In this document: piece after piece, positions 12,642-23,387 of the stretch
Position numbering within the stretch: the stretch's first letter is position 1
Layout of the letters: each line of letters opens with the position of its first letter
Position numbers and translations under genes: made by a program
Source of the DNA: Ilex aquifolium
Taxonomy: Eukaryota > Streptophyta > Magnoliopsida > Aquifoliales > Aquifoliaceae
Reading direction: 5' to 3'
DNA length: 64,000 nt
Assembly (NCBI GenBank): GCA_951799425.1
Contig: OX637391.1
Location: forward strand, 28,143,701-28,207,700
The notes under the pieces: model-generated
Told to the model about the DNA's origin: nothing
Seen by the model: the letters and a program-made list of their open reading frames with translations, nothing else
Databases searched by the model: none

Positions 12642-13484
12642 TCAATCCAACTTCAATTCGGATATGAGCTTGCGACCATTGATTTTTTTGAATTTAAAAT
12701 TTTTTTGGTGTATAAATGCCTTTTCTAACCAATCTATCCAACAATACAAAAGATAAGCATTAAAAATTCTCAACCAAACAGAGGTGCACACAAGTTTATG
12801 CAATTCCAACAATGGAGTATACAATTGCTCTTTATAAATTTCTACACTTAACTCCATTTCAATGCCCTCCCCAAGTTGAAAATTGTGAACCTCAACACCA
12901 CTCTTTGATGGCAAATGGATCTTGGGCTTATTATCCTCATGGGATATAATAACTTCATTAAAATTTTCACAATCAAGAGTGGTGGGAGATTCAACATCAA
13001 TTTACGTTCCATAGAAATGATCATCCTCAATACATTGACTATGCTCAAGATGTTGTTCTTCACAATTAGTAATTATAACATTAGTCAATGCAATAAGGTC
13101 ATCTCTAATTTCAGAAAATTGTTGGGTTACTTGGGCATTGACTTCCATTTAGTATAGCATAAACTCGCAAATAGTATTTTTTAATTCTTGTTCGGTTGAG
13201 TCCTCATATGTTGGATAGTGGAAAAATTCATTTGGTGGTGTGAGATCGGATGAAAAATTATAAGGTTCGCTCTCCTAACCATAACTCGGATAACTCGTTG
13301 CAACATAATGATCGAGGTAAAAATTTTCGGGGGCCAATATTGAAATTGATCCTTCACATGCAAAGTCTTGAACCTTATAATTTAATGGGCACTCACTAGT
13401 GATGTGCTCATAATCATCACAAATCTCACACACATTTTCAAAATTTGGGGCATTTAACACATTATCATAAAAATTAGGAAACAT
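12642..13484 (-). pseudogene. Gag-like ORF with CCHC zinc knuckle, three in-frame stops
   Basis: A single minus-strand frame of 281 codons. Near its start it has CEICDDYEHITSEC, a CX2CX4HX4C knuckle like the nucleic-acid-binding motif of Gag. Downstream are an acidic, Glu-rich middle and a C-terminal stretch with LPSKSGVEVHNF and KLISELKLD. The frame stays in register across three stops (after YPSYG, after EFMLY and after HFYGT), so it decayed by substitution. It lies just 3' of the PBS, the usual place for gag. No protease or Pol follows. It resembles Athila-type gag in the knuckle context; exact ancestry is uncertain. Confidence 0.75.
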
Positions 13485-13599
13485 AATATAAACTACAAAA
13501 AACTATTTACAATCGAGATGACATGCCTTGGCCCGTGATAAAAATCACGAGACTTACCTATGTCATCCCAAATCACCTTTGAAACTTGACACTTAGCCT

Positions 13600-13617
13600 T
13601 CCCCGACAACGGCCCCA
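13600..13617 (-). other. Primer-binding site, tRNA-Asp type
   Basis: The plus strand reads TCCCCGACAACGGCCCCA. This matches the 3' end of plant tRNA-Asp (TCCCCGGCAACGGCGCCA, from general knowledge) at 16 of 18 positions. It sits 4 bp from the LTR end on the interior side, so it fixes the element's orientation as minus. Confidence 0.85.
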
Positions 13618-13621
13618 AAAA

Positions 13622-15294
13622 TGCTTGATTGCGTTTCACCCTAATCTCCAAACATGAACCCTCGAATGTATATATGACTTATGTGTATAGAAAAGTGTCA
13701 CTCTCCCTCGGGTTCAATGCTAGAAATTGGGAAAACTTGTGTGTGGATGAAAATGTGTGTGTGTGCAAAAGTACTCCCCAAGCGAAGAGAGACTTTCGAG
13801 TGTCGTGTTTTACTTGGAATGGGCATTCCTAGGTCGTTTTCTCAGGCAAGGTTGGTCAAATTGTGGTGAAGGTGATTTTGTAAAGAAATGAAAAGTGTAA
13901 AATCTTGTGATTTGTATTTTGGTGAGTTTTGTTTTGAAAAATATGCAAGAAAGCAAGGTTGGCTAATCCATGGAGGTAATTCCAATGGGAATGCCAAATC
14001 AACTCAATTCATTCAACCAATGGTGTCTAGGTGTTTGATTGATTCGTAGGAAGTGAGGGACTAATGTGGAGGTGTTGGGCTCAAGCATACCACGTGACAA
14101 GTCTATGGTGTATCAAGAGCTCACAACCACGTCCGCACTCAACCTAGTCAAACCAAACCACTTTACACTACGAGGAAGAATGAACGAGAGTCGATTTTAC
14201 ATACCCAAGAGGAAATCCCCCTTGGATTAGTCAACTAAAAGTCTAGCTACTCATAGTAAAAGCAAGAACAAACATAATGTAAAGAGACATGGTAGTGAAA
14301 TGGAACATTGTACTTGTATTAATGAAAGAAAAGGATTAAAGTACAAGAACAAGATCATTCATACCCAAAAACAAAGTTAAAGAGAAAACCCAATTGTAGA
14401 AATGGAAATACAAAAACATTAAGCTAAACTTGATTCCAACTTGAAATAAATGAGTTTTAGTGAAAGAGGGAAGGATTATAAGTAAAATAAAGCTTACGAC
14501 AATGAAAATGGTGAAGAAAATGCAAAAATCCAACTTTATCTCTCTACATCTTCATCTTCTTCCTTAAAACTTCTCTCTCGATACTACTCCTAAGCTTAGG
14601 TAGACTCCTCCCAAAAGCTTGTGTAAATATCTGAACATATGGTGTAAGACTTGCTGAATTTCGTCCATCACCCCCTCCTAGCATGTGTGAACTCAGTTGT
14701 AATGAGTGGGGAGAGGTTGGACACTCCAACAAGCAAAAAAGGCCAAACATGGCTCCTCCCACGCTTACCCAACCATCCATCTTCTCTCTCTTGCTTCTCC
14801 CCCATGTCTCTCACTTCAAATCTGACTTTTTGGGGTTAGGAGAGCATCATGGGGTGTCAATTGTGTTAAGGTATAGTCTGGATGAGCAAAGGTGGGTCCC
14901 CCGAAGTTGGTGGAGTCGTGTGAGCAAGTTCTGGCATTTCTAGGCAAAACCTACCGGTAGGTTTTGATGAACTTCTACCGATAGGTGGTAAAAGGGATGC
15001 TAGCTCAGGACCTTTTTTTTGTAGATTTGTCATAACTTTTGATTCGACCGTCCGATTGAGGTGAAATTTTGACACACGATAGAGGACATCCAGATCTACA
15101 ACCTTTATGTTTTGTACTTTGTTAGATTCAAAGTTGATCATGGTAAAAAATGGGGAAAACAGAGGCACTTCTACCTGCAACATCAAAATTTCAACATTAT
15201 TTATAAATTCGACTAACTCTAAGTAATTAAATGCAAAGTTAAGTTAAAATACATGTAATGAGGCCGTTAAATATGCAATATTACGCGCTCATCA
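13622..15294 (-). repeat. 5' LTR of the TR-GAG-like element (1673 bp)
   Basis: On the minus strand it starts TGATGAGCGCGTAATATTGC and ends AATCAAGCA before the PBS. It contains a palindrome cluster at 14946-14988 and a CATAACTTTT segment at 15029-15140. Confidence 0.88.
14946..14988. repeat. CCTACCGGTAGG palindromes
   Basis: The first copy is a perfect 20-bp palindrome, AAAACCTACCGGTAGGTTTT (14946-14965). An imperfect copy, CTTCTACCGATAGGTGG, follows at 14972-14988. Confidence 0.85.
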
Positions 15295-15299
15295 TTTAC

Positions 15300-15875
15300 C
15301 GCAGTCCAATATTCTTGCCCAGGGTTAGAATGATATCTACTAACCATGCCAACAACAAAACAGCTATCAGATCTAGTGCAAATCATAGTGTACATGAGAC
15401 TTCCCACTACCGAAGCATAAGGAACTGCCTTCATGCTCTTTATCTCTTCAGGTGTCTTAGGACACTACTCATTTGATAGAGAAACTCCATGTCTAAAAGG
15501 AAGAAATCCCTTCTTGGAATTTTGCATGTTAAAATAGGCTAGAATGGTACCGATATATGTAGTTTGAGATAAGCTTATCATGCTATCTTTGCGATTTCGC
15601 ATAAGCTTGATCCCAATGATGTGACCAGCCTCACCTAGATTCTTCATATCGAACTGATTGGATAACCATACACTAACAGAAGATAAAACCCCCACATTGT
15701 TTCTGATGAGCAATATATCATCCACGTAAAGTACTAGGAACACCACCACATTTTCGTCATGCCTTTTACACACAGGACTCATAAGGGCATTGATCAAAAT
15801 CATAAGATTTAATAGTCTGATGAAAATGAATGTTCCAAGATCTAGACGCCTGCTTAAGTCCATATAGAAATAATT
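15300..15875 (-). pseudogene. Ty1/copia Pol, reverse transcriptase C-terminal half (5' part of split pol)
   Basis: Minus-strand translation shows YGLKQASRSWN (in a neighbouring frame), then VVFLVLYVDDILLI with the YVDD catalytic motif, SNQFDMKNLGEA and GIKLMRNR. Beyond a TAG at 15465-15467 it continues with CPKTPEE, SLMYT and VSRYHSNPG. The TAG sits where CAG (Gln) would keep the frame. A frameshift lies near 15770-15800. The domain joins the RNase H part at 10494-11046 when the inserted element is disregarded. Copia homology ends near 15875; gag, protease, integrase and the 5' LTR are absent. Confidence 0.85.
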
Positions 15876-16050
15876 GCACTTGAATTGTGAGAGAAATTAC
15901 ACTTAATTTTTAATTGCTTATTTTTAAATCTCATAGAGTTCATGTTAACCATGATTAGAAGCTTACATTAAAAGTATGGAATTCAAAATCATGTTCATTG
16001 AAGCCATAGAGTAGAAGGGATAAAAGAAAGAGGTTCATCCTATACTTGAG
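15876..16050. other. Unassigned spacer
   Basis: AT-rich sequence between the end of copia homology and the inverted leader segment. I see no gene or repeat boundary. It may belong to the leader of the plus-strand LARD-like element. Confidence 0.4.
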
Positions 16051-16285
16051 TATCACACATGTGTTTGCTTTTGAACTCAACCTTAAGTGCACATTGAATG
16101 AGTAATTTTGGCAATTTACGGATTGAGTTCACATTTTAGTGCGTGACATGAATAGTGGAGATGAATAAGGACCCATGAGAGCTTTAGTGCCAATCCTTAT
16201 TGGAGGGGAGGGACTTACATTTACTCAAGGAACAATTATTCAAATTTCAAATGTGTTCAATAATGTGTTCAATAGTGATGAACAA
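16051..16285 (+). repeat. Leader segment X, left copy (inverted relative to 23388-23599)
   Basis: About 235 bp, starting ATCACACATGTGTTTGC, aligns by eye to the reverse complement of 23388-23599. Shared landmarks are TTTTGAACTCAACC, ACATTTTAG, TTTTAGTG, CAATCCTT and ACTTACATTTACTCAA. In both places it lies upstream of a related ORF, so it is best read as part of the 5' untranslated interior of the LARD-like family. Confidence 0.7.
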
Positions 16286-16305
16286 GGTGCTTCACTACAA
16301 TCTGA

Positions 16306-16932
16306 TTCCCTGGGGTTCGAAGAAGAGTCCGAATATCGAGAAGCTTGTCCTCCTCCACGCATTCATGACGGGGAAGGCGATCGATGTAGCGTTGCTGATA
16401 TGGGAGGGGATGCGGGAATTCGCTAAGGCTGCAAAGCCGAAGGCGAATATCCCCTTTGGGAGTCTTGCTACCCGTATGTGCAACCACTGCAAGGTGAAGT
16501 CCTATGCACATGATACACTGCTACTCCCGGAGACTGGTTCCATCGGAAAGTACAGCAGTAGCAAGAGGGCAGCCAGGACGGAGGGAGGGAGAGAGACCAA
16601 GGGCACCGGGACCAGAGCCACCTGCAGCAGGGCCACCCTCCTCGGCACCTCCTACTTCTGCCCCTGCCCGCACCATCTCGCAGCGCATGGATGCCCTGGA
16701 GTCGACTATGTACGGGTTGTCGATGATGGTGATGCGACTATTCCAGCATACATTCCCGAGTGAGCCCATCCCCAGTGGACCTCCAACACCTTAAGCTGAA
16801 CCATCGACCTCAGCTCCTATACCTTCCACGACTGTTGAGGTGGGAGAGACTGATGAGGATGATGATTATGAGGAGACTGAGTTTGAGGGTGAGACTGAGG
16901 AGGAGGATGCTTTTGATGAGGACGATGATTAG
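16306..16932 (+). pseudogene. LARD-like element ORF, C-terminal part with coiled-coil-like helix and acidic tail
   Basis: The frame gives EKLVLLHAFMTGKAIDVALLIWEGM and KPKANIPFGSLATRMC (16330-16490). A frameshift follows near 16500-16560. Then comes a Pro/Ala-rich linker, a heptad-like helix ISQRMDALESTMYGL (about 16675-16720), a stop at 16792-16794 and a very acidic tail ending EDAFDEDDD at 16929. The first part is homologous to the minus-strand ORF at 18961-19684 (EKLAFFYAFMADTWMDIALMIWEVM). I believe this is the plant 'putative plant transposon protein' type of ORF found in LARD-like elements. Its biochemical role is unknown. The stop at 16792 fits CAA to TAA. Confidence 0.6.
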
Positions 16933-17242
16933 AATGTCTTTTGTATTTTGTTGCTTTTGGTTTTAGGTTGTATAGTTAGGGTTAGTCTTGTCGGCCTAGT
17001 AGAAGTGTCCTTAGGTTTTGGGACATTTTGTTTCGAAACTCTAACCCATTGTAAGGAACTTTTGTGAATGCTTAATGAAAAATACCATAGTTGTTTCACT
17101 TTATCAATGCCCAAGCCTATTTATTTAATTGCAATGTGATTTTTGCATTTTGAGTGTTTTAATATTTACTTGTATGAATGGATTTTGTTTTAGTTTATAG
17201 CTTGTGGTTTGAAATGAAGTTTTCTAGGGACTAGCAAAGCTC
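16933..17242. other. 3' untranslated interior of the plus-strand LARD-like element
   Basis: T-rich, non-coding sequence between the acidic-tail stop and the polypurine tract. No feature recognised. Confidence 0.5.
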
Positions 17243-17255
17243 AAGTTGGGAGGTG
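17243..17255 (+). other. Polypurine tract before LTR
   Basis: AAGTTGGGAGGTG lies directly before TGATTAGCAC. It supports this being a 3' LTR with its interior to the left. Confidence 0.65.
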
Positions 17256-18960
17256 TGATTAGCACAAAATATTGCATATATTGTATGTGTTTATGCCGTT
17301 TTATACTTGCTTTTGTTGTTAAATTGGAAAAGAAATGCAGTTAATCTACCATTTGATGTAATCTTGGGTGAATGTAGGTGAAAAGATGTAAATGGCTTGA
17401 GTTAAGCTCCCATCGTAATGATGAAAGTCGATGAAGGTGAGGGGATAGCTCAAATGAAGGATTGGAAGGTGAAGAAACCAAGAAAAAGGCAAATTGGATG
17501 AAAACCTTCATGAAGGTTTGCATTTGGTCTGCCTATTCACTGCCAAAACCTTCCAGAAGGTTTTGTCTACTGGAATGAACCTTCCGGAAGGTATTGCTGT
17601 CTGGACTGCTTTTTCAACTGTTCCTACACAAACCTTCTGGAAGGTTTGCATCGACCTTCCGAAAGGTTTTGCCCAGAATTCCCAAACAGCCTACAACTCA
17701 AGCTCTGCCATTTGGGGGTCCCGCCTATGCTTCTCCCACTTGTCCCCTGACATCTCTTACACACATACAAGCCTCCCTTCACTTCAAGTTGGACTTTGGA
17801 AGCCATTGCATTAATGAGGTGGAGAGAGAAGAGCCAAGCCAAAGGAGTTGCAGGCTAGGCTTGTCCTAGCCTGCCCAAGCCATCAAGTCAGCCTTCTATG
17901 GATGGGAAGCCTGTCACACACCTAGAGGGAGCTCCATGGAAGAAAATGCAAGCATTCATTGGGGATTATTCAGCATTGTAGAGATATAGAGAGAGAAGCT
18001 CTAGGAAGAAGATATAGTTTTTAGTGAGAGAAGTGATATTTTTGCATTTCCTTTACCCATTTTCACTTGTAATCGTCTTGAATACTCTTGTAAGCTTCAT
18101 TTATTGTTTTTAATGTCATTTATTTCAAGTACATTGCAAGTTTAGTTACACTTGTTACATTCTACCATTGTTGTATGGATTTTTCCTTCATTTCAAGCTT
18201 TTGAAATGGGTATTAAATGCATTTCTTCATAGTTTAATTTTTCTTGCATTAATTTAAGTTCCAATCTTCTTTTCTTCACAATGTGTCTTCACTTCATTTA
18301 TGTTCTTGCGTTAAATATGAGTAGCTAAGCTTTAAGTTGGCTAATCCAAGGGAGAATTCCTCTTGCGTATGCTAAATCAACTCTTTTTCATTACTCATCG
18401 TAGTATACGACAGTTTGGTTTGACTAGGTTGAGTGTGGATGTGGTTGTGAGTTCTTGATACACCGTAGACTTGTCATGGGGTATGATTGAATCCTCACCT
18501 CCATTTTAATCCTGCGCTTCCTATGAATCAATCGAACGTCTAGACACCATTCGAAGAACGTCTTGAGTTGATTTGGCATTCCAATTGGAATGACCCCTTT
18601 GGATTAGCCAACACTTGTTTCCATTTAATTTTCATCAAGAACACAATTCACCAAAACTCAAACATCAAAGATTTTTACACTTTACTCTTTTCACCAAAAT
18701 CAGCTTCAACAAAATTCACCTTCCATCCCTGAGGAGACGACCTTGGAATACCAATTCCAAGTAAAACACAACACTCAAAAGTCTCTCTACGCTTGGAGAG
18801 CACTTTTGTTCACACACACACACACACATTTCATTCACACACCCGTTTTCCCATTTCTTGCATCGAACCAGAGTGAGAGTGACACTCACCCACACGCATA
18901 AGTCATATACACATCGAGGGTTCATGTTCGAAAATTAGGAACGACGGAATAACTTAAGCA
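17256..18960 (+). repeat. 3' LTR of plus-strand LARD-like element (1705 bp)
   Basis: It starts TGATTAGCACAAAATATTGC and ends AACTTAAGCA. It is homologous in reverse orientation to LTRs 13622-15294 and 11052-12344; shared landmarks include GAGTAGCTA, GTTTGGTTTGACTAGG, GAGGAGACGACCTTGGAAT and GAGGGTTCATGTTC. It carries CCTTCCGGAAGG palindromes instead of the TACCGGTA type. The right flank is GTGGG and abuts a minus-strand ORF; no matching left flank was found. Confidence 0.82.
17511..17672. repeat. CCTTCCGGAAGG palindrome cluster
   Basis: Five palindromes or near-palindromes occur in about 160 bp: AAACCTTCATGAAGGTTT (17512-17529), AAAACCTTCCAGAAGGTTTT (17555-17574), ACCTTCCGGAAGGT (17579-17592), AAACCTTCTGGAAGGTTT (17630-17647) and ACCTTCCGAAAGGTTTT (17654-17670). 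Confidence 0.85.
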
Positions 18961-19684
18961 GTGGGCATAAGGAAGGTTCACCTTCGGCTTAGAAGCCTGG
19001 GCGTAGTCTTCATCACCTCCCAGATCATTAAAGCAATATCCATCCAGGTGTCGGCCATGAAAGCATAGAAGAAGGCCAGTTTCTCCTCCTCCGGTGTCTT
19101 CTCCGCACCCTGAGGTAAAAGGTTGTAACGGAGAAATTTTATTTATCACCCCATAGGAATACTTGAGTGCCCCAACTTGAATTTTCCCATTAAACTGTGT
19201 CGGGTCCACATACATCAGACTCACATGCTCATAAAGTGATTTCCTCCCTAGGGTGTTGTAGGGAAAGACAAGGGTGTTCGTTGTAGGCCTCTGATAATGC
19301 AATGCCTCGACGATGACTGCCCGGGTGACCTTAATCACCTTCCCCCTCACATTCGTCTTTAACATGCACAAATCCTCATCCGCCCCCCAATCTCTGATCA
19401 AATTTTTGACAAATGGGAAGCACATACCCCTTCACTGGCTGGAACCAAAATTCAATGCCATGGCCTTCGATCACTCGAACCACGTCATTGTGTGGCCCGA
19501 GGGTGGGCCTGTCAACTTGTCTCTCCCACGTCACATTCTTGGCCTTAATGCTCTCCGTGCGAGGGACATTCTTCCTTTTCTTCCTTTGTTCCCCACCACT
19601 GGGGCCTGCCTCCTTAGCCCACTTGCGAGACCTGGTTCCTACGGGAGGTGGTGAACTAGGGCCAGTTTGTTTAGTGCGGGCCAT
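18961..19684 (-). pseudogene. LARD-like element ORF, N-terminal part (starts MARTKQT), frameshifted
   Basis: Read on the minus strand from ATG 19684-19682 it begins MARTKQTGPSSPPPVGTRSRK and continues through a basic RKKRKN patch and GIEFWFQPVKG. After a frameshift near 19425 it reads FPFVKNLIRDWGA, LKTNVRGKVIKVTRAVIVEALHY and GALKYSYGVINK. After a second frameshift near 19110 it reads EEEKLAFFYAFMADTWMDIALMIWEVM, then KPKVNLPYAH. It stops at the LTR end 18960. The first part looks like the N-terminal low-complexity region of LARD-family ORFs; the middle resembles the plant transposon-protein domain. Function unknown. A possible intron (GTAAGT near 19773 to AG near 19702) precedes the ATG. 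Confidence 0.6.
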
Positions 19685-19773
19685 CACAATAAAAAATGCC
19701 CCTAGGGAGAAGAATGGCAACAACCAACCCCAAAGTAACTCAAAAACGTCAAAAGATAAAGGTGAAGACTTAC

Positions 19774-21640
19774 TGATTGATTGGTAATTACGTCGCTCCT
19801 AACCTCGTAACATCACCCTCACCCTCAATGTGTGTATGTGGCTTATAGTGATGGGGGAGTGTCACTCTCCCTCCGGATGATGCAAGAAGATAGGAAACAA
19901 CAACAAAATGGATGTGAATGGAAATGTGATGAACAAAATAGATGGAATGAGATGCGGTGTGCACAAAAATGCTCCCCAATCGAAAGGAGTCTTTTGTGGT
20001 CGTGTGTTTTACTTGGAAAATATTCCAAGGTCGTCTCCTCAGGGAAGGAAAGGGAGTTTTGTGAAAGTGATTTTGCAAAAGTGAAAAGAAAGTGTAAAAT
20101 CTTGTATTTGAGTTTTGTGTTTGGTTTGTGAATGAAAATGCAAATAAAGCAAGTGTTGATTAACCACAAAGGTTCACTCCAATGGGAATGTCAAGCCAAC
20201 TCAAAGCCTTCCTCCGATTGAGCATGAATGAACGATTGATTCGGGGGAAGCTAGGGACGAGATTGGTGAGTAATCTAAGCATAAACCGTGACTAGGCCTA
20301 CGGAATATCAAAGGCTCACCAACTCATCCACTCTCAACCCCGTCAAACCGAACCATTTGACGCAAAAGGGAGGAAAGAAGAAGAGTTGAAATGGAATCCC
20401 CAAGAGGAATTTTCCCTTGGATTAACCAACTTAAATCCTAGCTAATCATACATAAAAATGAAAGACAAGCATAATGTAAAGACATATAATGAAGACATGA
20501 AGCATGAAAATTAACTTACAACAAGAAATCTAAAGCTATGAAGAGAAATATTCAAAACCCATTTTAAGCTAAAAATGAAGAACTTGAAAGCATAACAATG
20601 GTGAAAAGTAAAGTGCAAGACTAAACTTGAAATGAACATGAAATAGATGAGATTAAAGTGCAAGGATTAAGAATTACAAGAGTATGAAAGCTTACTACAA
20701 CAAAAACGGAGAAGAAAATGCAAAAACGAAAATACTATTCATCATCTTCCTCCTTGGAGCTTTCTATCTCTACTCCTAAGCTTAGGTAGCCAACTTAATA
20801 CAAGCTTGTAATGTTGAATATATGGAGTGTATGCCTCTCATTTTCGTGCATGGTGGTCCCCCCTAGCTGTGTGAACGAGCTCCCATCAAGAGATGGCTGA
20901 ATGGATGGCTTTGAAAGGCTAGGGAGAGCATAGCCTGGCAGCCCACTTCCCTCCCCCTTCCTTCAATGTTCAAGCCTCAAAAGTCTTTCCCAAGGTGTAA
21001 GAGAGACATGGTTGTGTAAGGAAATGTTGGGGGAAACGTGGGAGAATCGATGGTGGGACCCCCAAGCAAGTGGGGCTGAGTTGCAGGATCATCGGGGCTG
21101 CTTCAGGGGAGCGTACTGGTACGCGTACCGGTACCCCGAACACCAGAAACTTCGTCGTACCGGTACGCGTACCGGTACCCTCTTTTCTGCTCTAGACCAC
21201 TTTTGGTAGAATCGTCATAACTTTTGATCCAACCGTTGGATTGGGCTGAAATTTTGACACAAAATATAAGACACCCAGATCTACAACTTTCATGTTTTAC
21301 ACTTTTTCAAATTATGAGTAGATCATGGTCAAAATGGAGGAACTCCGAGGCAGTACTTCCAAACGATGTGGCTGCTGATGCCCTTGTTCCCAAGCACCAA
21401 TGCCTCCTTGATTTCTTCACTTTTAAGCCTCCAATTCTTCATGTATTGTGTCCATGCCTTCACCACACATCCATCAAGGTTGCAATGTCCTAAAATCAAT
21501 CATTTAAGCTATAAAAGGTTGCAACATCAAAATATCAACATTATAGTTCAAAACGGCTAACTTCTAAGCACTTATATGCAAAAGTTGAGTTGAAATGTTT
21601 GCAATGAGGCCATGAAATATGCAAAATTACGCACTCATCA
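19774..21640 (-). mobile_element. LARD/TR-GAG-family solo LTR (1867 bp), TSD CTTAC
   Basis: The ends are TGATTGATTGG (plus left) and GCACTCATCA (plus right). Flanks are CTTAC at 19769-19773 and 21641-21645, an exact TSD. It is homologous to 13622-15294, with the same start (TGATGAGTGCGTAATTTTGC on minus) and a similar Ser-rich leader. No interior is attached. It is inserted just upstream of the MARTKQT ORF. It contains the 22-bp GTACCGGTAC palindrome doublet (21113-21178) and a CATAACTTTT segment (21214-21330). Confidence 0.9.
21113..21178. repeat. Two 22-bp GTACCGGTAC-GC-GTACCGGTAC palindromes
   Basis: The copy at 21157-21178 is a perfect palindrome made of two GTACCGGTAC decamers joined by GC. 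The copy at 21113-21134 has one mismatch. The perfect form is identical to those in the array LTRs (36451-36472, 36495-36516), although the LTR families are different. Confidence 0.92.
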
Positions 21641-21645
21641 CTTAC

Positions 21646-23387
21646 CCATTCTAGCCATTGTTCCAAATTCCAAGCTTCGATTGAAAATCACGGATTTTGA
21701 TGGATTGGTGATGCTTTATGGATAAAAGAGGGTTTTTGGGGGAATAGAGGTCAAGGAAATGAAGAAGAATCACGGCGAATCACAAACTTAAGAGAGAAAC
21801 TTGATGGATTTGGAGGATGCCCAGGGCTTCTTTGAATGTTTGGAAGGTTTTAAGAGAGTAGAGCGTGTTTTTTACAGTTAGATGTATGAGGGAGATGAAG
21901 GGTTTCACCGAAAATTTGGGTTTAAAACCCTCGTTTTTCGGATTCTAGGCAAGACCTACCAGTAAATCGTCAATCTTCTACCGGTAGAAAACCATTCTGG
22001 AAAACTTCTACCAGTAGGTGTTGCACTCTTCTACCACAGGTTTCAACTTTTTTGCAAAAATTCCCCATGTTCTCATCCTCACTCCCACTCCAAGTTTATT
22101 CGACTCCAAAACATTCTAATGACCTATTTCCTATCTCAACTACCCAAAAACATGATCCATGTTAGTGAACCACGATGTATCACTAAGCTCAAATTCATTT
22201 ACGATATTACAATTCGATTTGAGCCTTGATGCTTTCAAAACCATGACATGGAATTTTAAATTCAATAAAATGAACACCCAAAATGTAAAGCACAAGCTAT
22301 AGTATTCCTCTTCCTTTCTCATATCTAAATTTGAGCAATATTCCCTTATCCTACTAGCTCGGGGTTGCTTGACATAAATTTTCAAACACCCGAACCAATC
22401 ACACTTGAGTTTCATCATAGCTTTAAATGCTATTCTAGAGTATACACCTACACATTTCCTTTCAAACTCATGTGTGTGTAAAATGAATATGCAATTTAGA
22501 AATTTACTCAACGGAATCCACATTCACTAGGCTATTCAAATTCAACTTTGATGCAATTCTCACCAAAGGTTTCTCTCAAAAATGAATAACTCTATGATTA
22601 TCCTGGCATGCTCTCCATGTGTATATGAGAGATAGAAACTTGTGCACAAACCATAACATGCTCACATATAATCCAAACATGACGTGCATGCATAACAATA
22701 GAAACGACCTTGGCATAATCTAATGAATGAAATGTTAGGGCACTAGATAGCAAAACCAACTTTTTTTTTTCATTTACAGTGTGCTTTCACCATGCTTTCT
22801 CTAGATCATTTAGGGCTTTCTTGGGTTGTAATGAGGCCTTGGGGTGATATTTGTGTTGAGTGAAATGAAGGTAGAGGGAGACAAAAAGGGTTATTCAGAG
22901 GACATGACATTTATTATCAAAAATCTCATTTTTGTGGAATTTTTAGCTTTACGTCTCTTTTTTCCTTCTTTCCTCAACATTTTTCTTCTCTTTTTCTTTT
23001 CTTTTCATTTCTTTTCTTTTTCAACCCCCTTTTTCTTGAATTTTCTCTTCTTTTTCATTCAAAATTTGAATTCAACACCATTCATCCCTTTTTGGATTTC
23101 CTCACCACATTTCCCTTTCATAATGATTTATCACAATTAGTCTCGTAAAAACCAAGGTGTGGTAATTGTAATCATTTTGCACTGGCTTGGTAAAACATGT
23201 GGCACGAAAATGAATTTTCACTTAAGGCCCAATCACGACACTAGGGATGAATTTTTCACAAGAAAAGGCTAAGGGTCAATGCAATTCAAAGATGGCCTAA
23301 GATCATCTCTAGATAAGCATGGGGAGGCATATTTGCATTTTAAGACAAAGTCAACCAACCATCCATGTGCACTCTAACCAAAGCAAG
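21646..23387 (-). other. Upstream region of the MARTKQT ORF: leader/promoter-like, non-coding
   Basis: On the minus strand this runs from segment X towards the ORF. It holds a C/T-rich tract when read on plus (22960-23060), an imperfect CCTACCGGTAGG-type cluster (21954-22050), a leader-like stretch, and an ATGGCTAGAATGG next to a GTAAG at 21641-21660. I see no coding region; the small ORFs look random. The layout (palindrome cluster, then leader, then ATG) resembles the LTRs in this window, so this may be a degraded LTR or 5' interior. Confidence 0.45.
21954..22050. repeat. Imperfect CTACCGGTAG palindrome cluster
   Basis: Four related motifs: GACCTACCAGTAAATCG, CTTCTACCGGTAGAAAA, CTTCTACCAGTAGGTG and CTTCTACCACAGG. 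They are diverged relatives of the cluster at 14946-14988. Confidence 0.7.

Larger units (their letters stand above)
11052..15294 (-). mobile_element. Non-autonomous gypsy-type LTR element (TR-GAG/LARD-like), TSD TTTAC
   Basis: This is a 4243-bp element with TG...CA ends, flanked by TTTAC at 11047-11051 and 15295-15299, a perfect TSD. It lies inside the copia RT-RNase H coding region. In its own orientation it has a 5' LTR (15294 to 13622), a tRNA-Asp PBS, one gag-like ORF with a CCHC knuckle, and a 3' LTR (12344 to 11052) lacking about the first 330 bp. No protease, RT or integrase is present, so it would depend on enzymes from an autonomous relative. Related LTRs occur at 17256-18960 and 19774-21640. 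Confidence 0.88.

Noticed and set aside
19663..19684. Histone H3 gene or pseudogene
   Set aside because: Only seven residues match H3; the rest is the LARD-type ORF.
22844..23140. Plus-strand ORF with Phe/Leu-rich, membrane-like stretch
   Set aside because: It arises from a C/T-rich tract in a non-coding leader; composition explains the hydrophobicity.
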